Positions 5,029 through 7,843 of a stretch of 7,843 nt of DNA are shown in pieces. The DNA lies in assembly GCA_937988695.1 (NCBI GenBank), contig CALKHM010000247.1, forward strand, positions 1 through 7,843, read 5' to 3'. The translations under genes were made by a program, and so were the position numbers. This stretch comes from an uncultured Microbacterium sp. Its GTDB lineage: Bacteria; Actinomycetota; Actinomycetes; Actinomycetales; Microbacteriaceae. The notes beneath the pieces are model-generated. The model was not told the DNA's origin. It did not search any database and saw only the letters and a program-made list of their open reading frames with translations. Numbering within the stretch: the first letter of the stretch is position 1; each line of letters begins with the position of its first letter.

Positions 5029-7687
5029 CGCCGCCGTGCTCACGACCCCCTTCGGCGACCACCGCATCGTCTCGCTGGACGGGGTTGCGCCGGCGGGCCT
5101 GCCGTACTCGATCCGCATCCTGCTGGAGAACGTGCTGCGCAACCAGGACGGCCGCCGGGTCACCCGGGAACAGGTCGACGCCCTTGTCGACTGGGGGACG
5201 GATGCCTCGTTCCGCACCGCGATCGAGCTGAGCCCGTCCCGTGCGTTCCTGCACGACACGAACGGCGTGCCCGCACTGGTCGACCTCGCCGCGATGCGTG
5301 ACGCGATGGTGGCGCTGGGCGGCGACCCCGCGGCTGTGAACCCGTCGATCCCCGCCGAGCTCGTCGTCGACCACTCCGTGATCGCCGACTTCTTCGGCAC
5401 CGCCGACGCGCGCGAGCGCAACGTCGCACGGGAGTACGAGCGCAACGCCGAGCGGTATCGCTTCCTGAAATGGGGTCAGCGTGCGCTCGACGGCTTCGAG
5501 GTGGTGCCCCCGGGCTCGGGCATCATGCACCAGGTCAACCTCGAGCGCCTCGCCCGGGTGGTGGTTGCCGAGGACGGGTGGGCCTACCCCGACGTGTGCC
5601 TGGGCACCGACTCGCACACCACGATGATCAATGGGCTCGGCGTGCTGGGCTGGGGAATCGGCGGGATCGACGCCGAGGCGGTCATGCTGGGGGAGACGTT
5701 CGGGATGCTGATCCCCCGGGTGGTCGGGTTCCGGCTGACCGGAGCACTGCCGGCCGGCACGACCGCGACAGACCTCGTGCTCACCGTCACCGAGGTCCTG
5801 CGCACCCACGGCGTGGTCGGCTCGTTCGTCGAGTTCTTCGGCGACGGCGTCTCGCACCTGTCGCTGGCCGACCGTGCGACCATCGCGAACATGAGCCCGG
5901 AGTCCGGCGCGACATGCACATACTTCCCGATGGACGACGAGACGATCCGCTACCTGCGGTTCACCGGCCGCGCGCCCGAGCGCATCGCGCTGGTCGAGGC
6001 ATATGCGAAGCGGCAGGGGCTGTGGCATCGGCCCGATCGGGTCGCCGACTACACCGAGGTCATCGAGCTCGATCTCGGCACGGTGAGCGCGTCGCTGGCC
6101 GGTCCCCGCCGTCCGCAGGATCGTGTGTCCCTGGGCGCAGCGCGTGACGCGCACCGCCGCACGCTGCCCGATCTGCTGCCGGCCGTGCCGGGTGGACCGG
6201 TCGAGCCGGCCGAGCGCTTCACCGTCGATCTCGGCGGCGGCGCCGTCGAGATCGGCCACGGCGCCGTCGCGATCGCCGCCATCACGTCGTGCACGAACAC
6301 GTCCAATCCCGCCGTCATGATCGCCGCGGGCCTGTTCGCCCGCAACGCCGTCGCGGCGGGGCTGCACAGCAAGCCCTGGGTGAAGACGACGCTGTCGCCG
6401 GGCTCGCTCGTGGTCACCGAGTACCTCGAGAAGGCAGGGTTGACAGCGCCGCTGGACGCCCTCGGCTTCACCACCGCTGGCTACGGCTGCATGACGTGCA
6501 TCGGCGCGTCAGGTCCGCTCATCCCCGCGGTCGAAGACGCCGTCCGCGCGCAGGGCATCGCCGTGGCGGCGGTGCTGTCCGGCAACCGGAACTTCGACGG
6601 CCGGATCAACCCCGACGTGCGGATGAACTATCTCGCCTCTCCGCCGCTCGTGATCGCCTACGCGCTGGCCGGCACGATGGACGTCGACCTCGTGAACGAT
6701 CCACTCGGCAGGGATGCCGCAGGCACGCCCATCCACCTCGCCGACCTCTGGCCCGACGAGCAGGAGATCGCCGGGCTCATCGAGCGGACCATGAGCCCGG
6801 AGATGTTCACGACCGCGTACCGTGACGTGTTCGGCGGCGACGACCGGTGGCGGCGGCTGGAGGCGCCGGCCGAGCCGGTGTTCGACTGGGATCCCGGGAG
6901 CACCTACCTCCGGCATCCCCCCTTCTTCACGGGGATGGCTGCGACGGCCGGGGTCGCGCAGGACATCCGCGGCGCCCGCGTGCTGGTGCTGCTCGGCGAC
7001 TCCATCACGACCGACCACATCTCACCGGCCGGGGCGATCCCTGCGGCGTCCGTGGCGGGCCGGTACCTCGCCGAGCGCGGCGTGCCCGCCTCGGAGTTGA
7101 ACACCTACGCCTCGCGCCGCGGCAACCACGAGGTGATGATGCGTGGCTGCTTCGCGAACGTCCGGCTGCGCAACCGGCTGCTGCCGGGCGTCGAGGGCGG
7201 GTACACACGCAACCTGATCGACGGCTCGCAGCAGTCGATCTTCGATGCCGCGCAGGCGTATCGCGCGGCCGGCGTGCCCCTCGTCGTCATCGGCGGCACC
7301 GAGTACGGCACCGGGTCGTCGCGCGACTGGGCGGCGAAGGGGCCGGCTCTGCTGGGCGTGCGCGCGGTGCTGGCGGAGTCGTTCGAACGCATCCACCGTG
7401 CCAACCTGGTGGGCATGGGCATCCTGCCGTTGCAGTTCCTCCCCGGCGACAGCGCGACCTCGCTCGGGCTCACCGGCGCCGAGCCGATCGACATCGTCGG
7501 CCTGTCTGACCTGGATGCCGGGGAGGTCACGGTGCGCGCGGGCGAGGTCGCCTTCACGGCATCGGTGCGCTTGGACACGCCGCGCGAGCGCGAGCTCTAC
7601 CGCCATGGCGGCATCATGAGGTACGTGCTGCGCCAGCGACTGCCGGAAGCCGGGAGGGCTCCCCACGACGAACGAGTCGCGCGCTGA
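5021..7687 (+). CDS. acnA: Aconitate hydratase, AcnA family
   Basis: This 888-residue cytoplasmic [4Fe-4S] hydro-lyase interconverts citrate and isocitrate through cis-aconitate, or acts on a related tricarboxylate. Length matches AcnA. Cluster ligands are Cys424 (SCTNTSNP), Cys490 and Cys493 (GYGCMTCIG). Other conserved features are DHS (117-119), GTDSHTTMINGLGVLGWG (195-212), SPE with Glu294, GNRNFDGR (521-528), and the swivel domain with GDSITTDHISPAG (659-671), EYGTGSSRDWAAKG (761-774) and SFERIHRANLVGMGILPLQF (787-806). Several places differ from common AcnA, as I recall it: His78 in FLHDTNGVP where Gln is usual (QDFTGVP), Ser295 for Tyr, Ala496 in IGASGPL for Asn, and Thr760 for Lys. 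The core chemistry looks intact, but it may be a paralogue with altered specificity. Placement after a tricarboxylate-type dehydrogenase and importer supports a catabolic role. The symbol reflects the family, not proof that this is the housekeeping copy. Confidence 0.93.
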   Translation: MPDAAVLTTPFGDHRIVSLDGVAPAGLPYSIRILLENVLRNQDGRRVTREQVDALVDWGTDASFRTAIELSPSRAFLHDTNGVPALVDLAAMRDAMVALGGDPAAVNPSIPAELVVDHSVIADFFGTADARERNVAREYERNAERYRFLKWGQRALDGFEVVPPGSGIMHQVNLERLARVVVAEDGWAYPDVCLGTDSHTTMINGLGVLGWGIGGIDAEAVMLGETFGMLIPRVVGFRLTGALPAGTTATDLVLTVTEVLRTHGVVGSFVEFFGDGVSHLSLADRATIANMSPESGATCTYFPMDDETIRYLRFTGRAPERIALVEAYAKRQGLWHRPDRVADYTEVIELDLGTVSASLAGPRRPQDRVSLGAARDAHRRTLPDLLPAVPGGPVEPAERFTVDLGGGAVEIGHGAVAIAAITSCTNTSNPAVMIAAGLFARNAVAAGLHSKPWVKTTLSPGSLVVTEYLEKAGLTAPLDALGFTTAGYGCMTCIGASGPLIPAVEDAVRAQGIAVAAVLSGNRNFDGRINPDVRMNYLASPPLVIAYALAGTMDVDLVNDPLGRDAAGTPIHLADLWPDEQEIAGLIERTMSPEMFTTAYRDVFGGDDRWRRLEAPAEPVFDWDPGSTYLRHPPFFTGMAATAGVAQDIRGARVLVLLGDSITTDHISPAGAIPAASVAGRYLAERGVPASELNTYASRRGNHEVMMRGCFANVRLRNRLLPGVEGGYTRNLIDGSQQSIFDAAQAYRAAGVPLVVIGGTEYGTGSSRDWAAKGPALLGVRAVLAESFERIHRANLVGMGILPLQFLPGDSATSLGLTGAEPIDIVGLSDLDAGEVTVRAGEVAFTASVRLDTPRERELYRHGGIMRYVLRQRLPEAGRAPHDERVAR

Positions 7688-7843
7688 TGCCGGGCGGGCG
7701 GCGCGGACTGCTGTTGCTGCTGGCGCACGCCGCCCTGATGCAGGTCATCGTCTTCGGCATGCGCCCTGCGTTGTCGTACGCGGCGCTCGGACTCGGCAGC
7801 TCCCCGGCGTCGCTGGGGGTTCTGTCGGCGTTCTATGCCGTGC
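7687..7843 (+). CDS. Probable major-facilitator-superfamily transporter, N-terminal fragment
   Basis: The ATG at 7687 shares one base with the aconitase stop (TGATG), and the frame stays open to the window end, giving 52 codons. The peptide starts with a short basic tip (MPGGRRG), then a hydrophobic span of about 20 residues (LLLLLAHAALMQVIVFGMRP). This is followed by the loop SYAALGLGSSPASLGVLSAFYAV, which resembles the first loop and second helix of MFS transporters (R-P-x-x-S-Y-x-A-L-x-L-G). No good Shine-Dalgarno sequence lies close by, so translation probably depends on the aconitase gene. ATG at 7738 is a later alternative but would cut the first helix. The gene may supply a second route for the pathway's substrate or product. 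Family call is fair; specificity cannot be read from this fragment. Confidence 0.6.
   Translation, partial: MPGGRRGLLLLLAHAALMQVIVFGMRPALSYAALGLGSSPASLGVLSAFYAV

Noticed and set aside
3674..6367. An 897-codon open frame on the minus strand, and another of 644 codons at 995-2929
   Set aside because: Both lie opposite clear plus-strand genes and give Arg/His/Asp/Gly-rich low-complexity proteins with no family motifs. Long antisense frames are expected when third positions are almost all G or C.
1..7843. CRISPR arrays, tRNA or rRNA genes, insertion sequences, attachment sites
   Set aside because: No regularly spaced repeats, cloverleaf-like sequence, transposase motifs or flanking inverted repeats were seen by eye. 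The window is filled by metabolic and transport genes.

Overview
The window is very GC-rich with a strong G/C bias at third codon positions. Genes are tightly packed on the plus strand with overlapping stops and starts. This fits a chromosome of a high-GC actinobacterium, possibly a Microbacterium-like member of the Microbacteriaceae. That placement rests on codon style and protein flavour only and is tentative.

Layout: all genes read left to right and look like one operon cut at both window edges. (1) The 3' part of an ABC-transporter solute-binding protein of the Fe3+/PotD-like type (1-926). (2) A double-domain permease made of two fused FbpB-like halves (959-2722). (3) The transporter ATPase with a TOBE domain (2715-3842). 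(4) An isocitrate/isopropylmalate-type beta-decarboxylating dehydrogenase (3839-4942), interrupted by one in-frame TAG at 4661-4663. (5) A 78-base gap spanned by a possible 29-codon mini-ORF (4939-5028). (6) A full-length aconitase of the AcnA family (5021-7687). (7) The first 52 codons of a probable major-facilitator transporter (7687 onward). Junctions are 32 bases apart, 8-base overlap, 4-base overlap, 78 bases apart and 1-base overlap. No terminator or internal promoter was recognised, and no stretch over 300 bases lacks a gene.

How they work together (inference): a three-part importer, an aconitase-like hydro-lyase and an isocitrate-dehydrogenase-like enzyme in one operon suggest uptake and oxidation of a tricarboxylate (citrate, isocitrate, aconitate or an alkylated/homologous form, perhaps as a metal complex). 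The binding protein lacks the tyrosine pair of true ferric-binding proteins, and the aconitase differs from ordinary AcnA at several normally conserved places. The substrate may therefore be unusual.

The most striking observation is the amber codon in the dehydrogenase. The frame stays open and recognisably homologous for 92 more codons, so this is a recent nonsense mutation, a sequence error or, less likely, a readthrough site.
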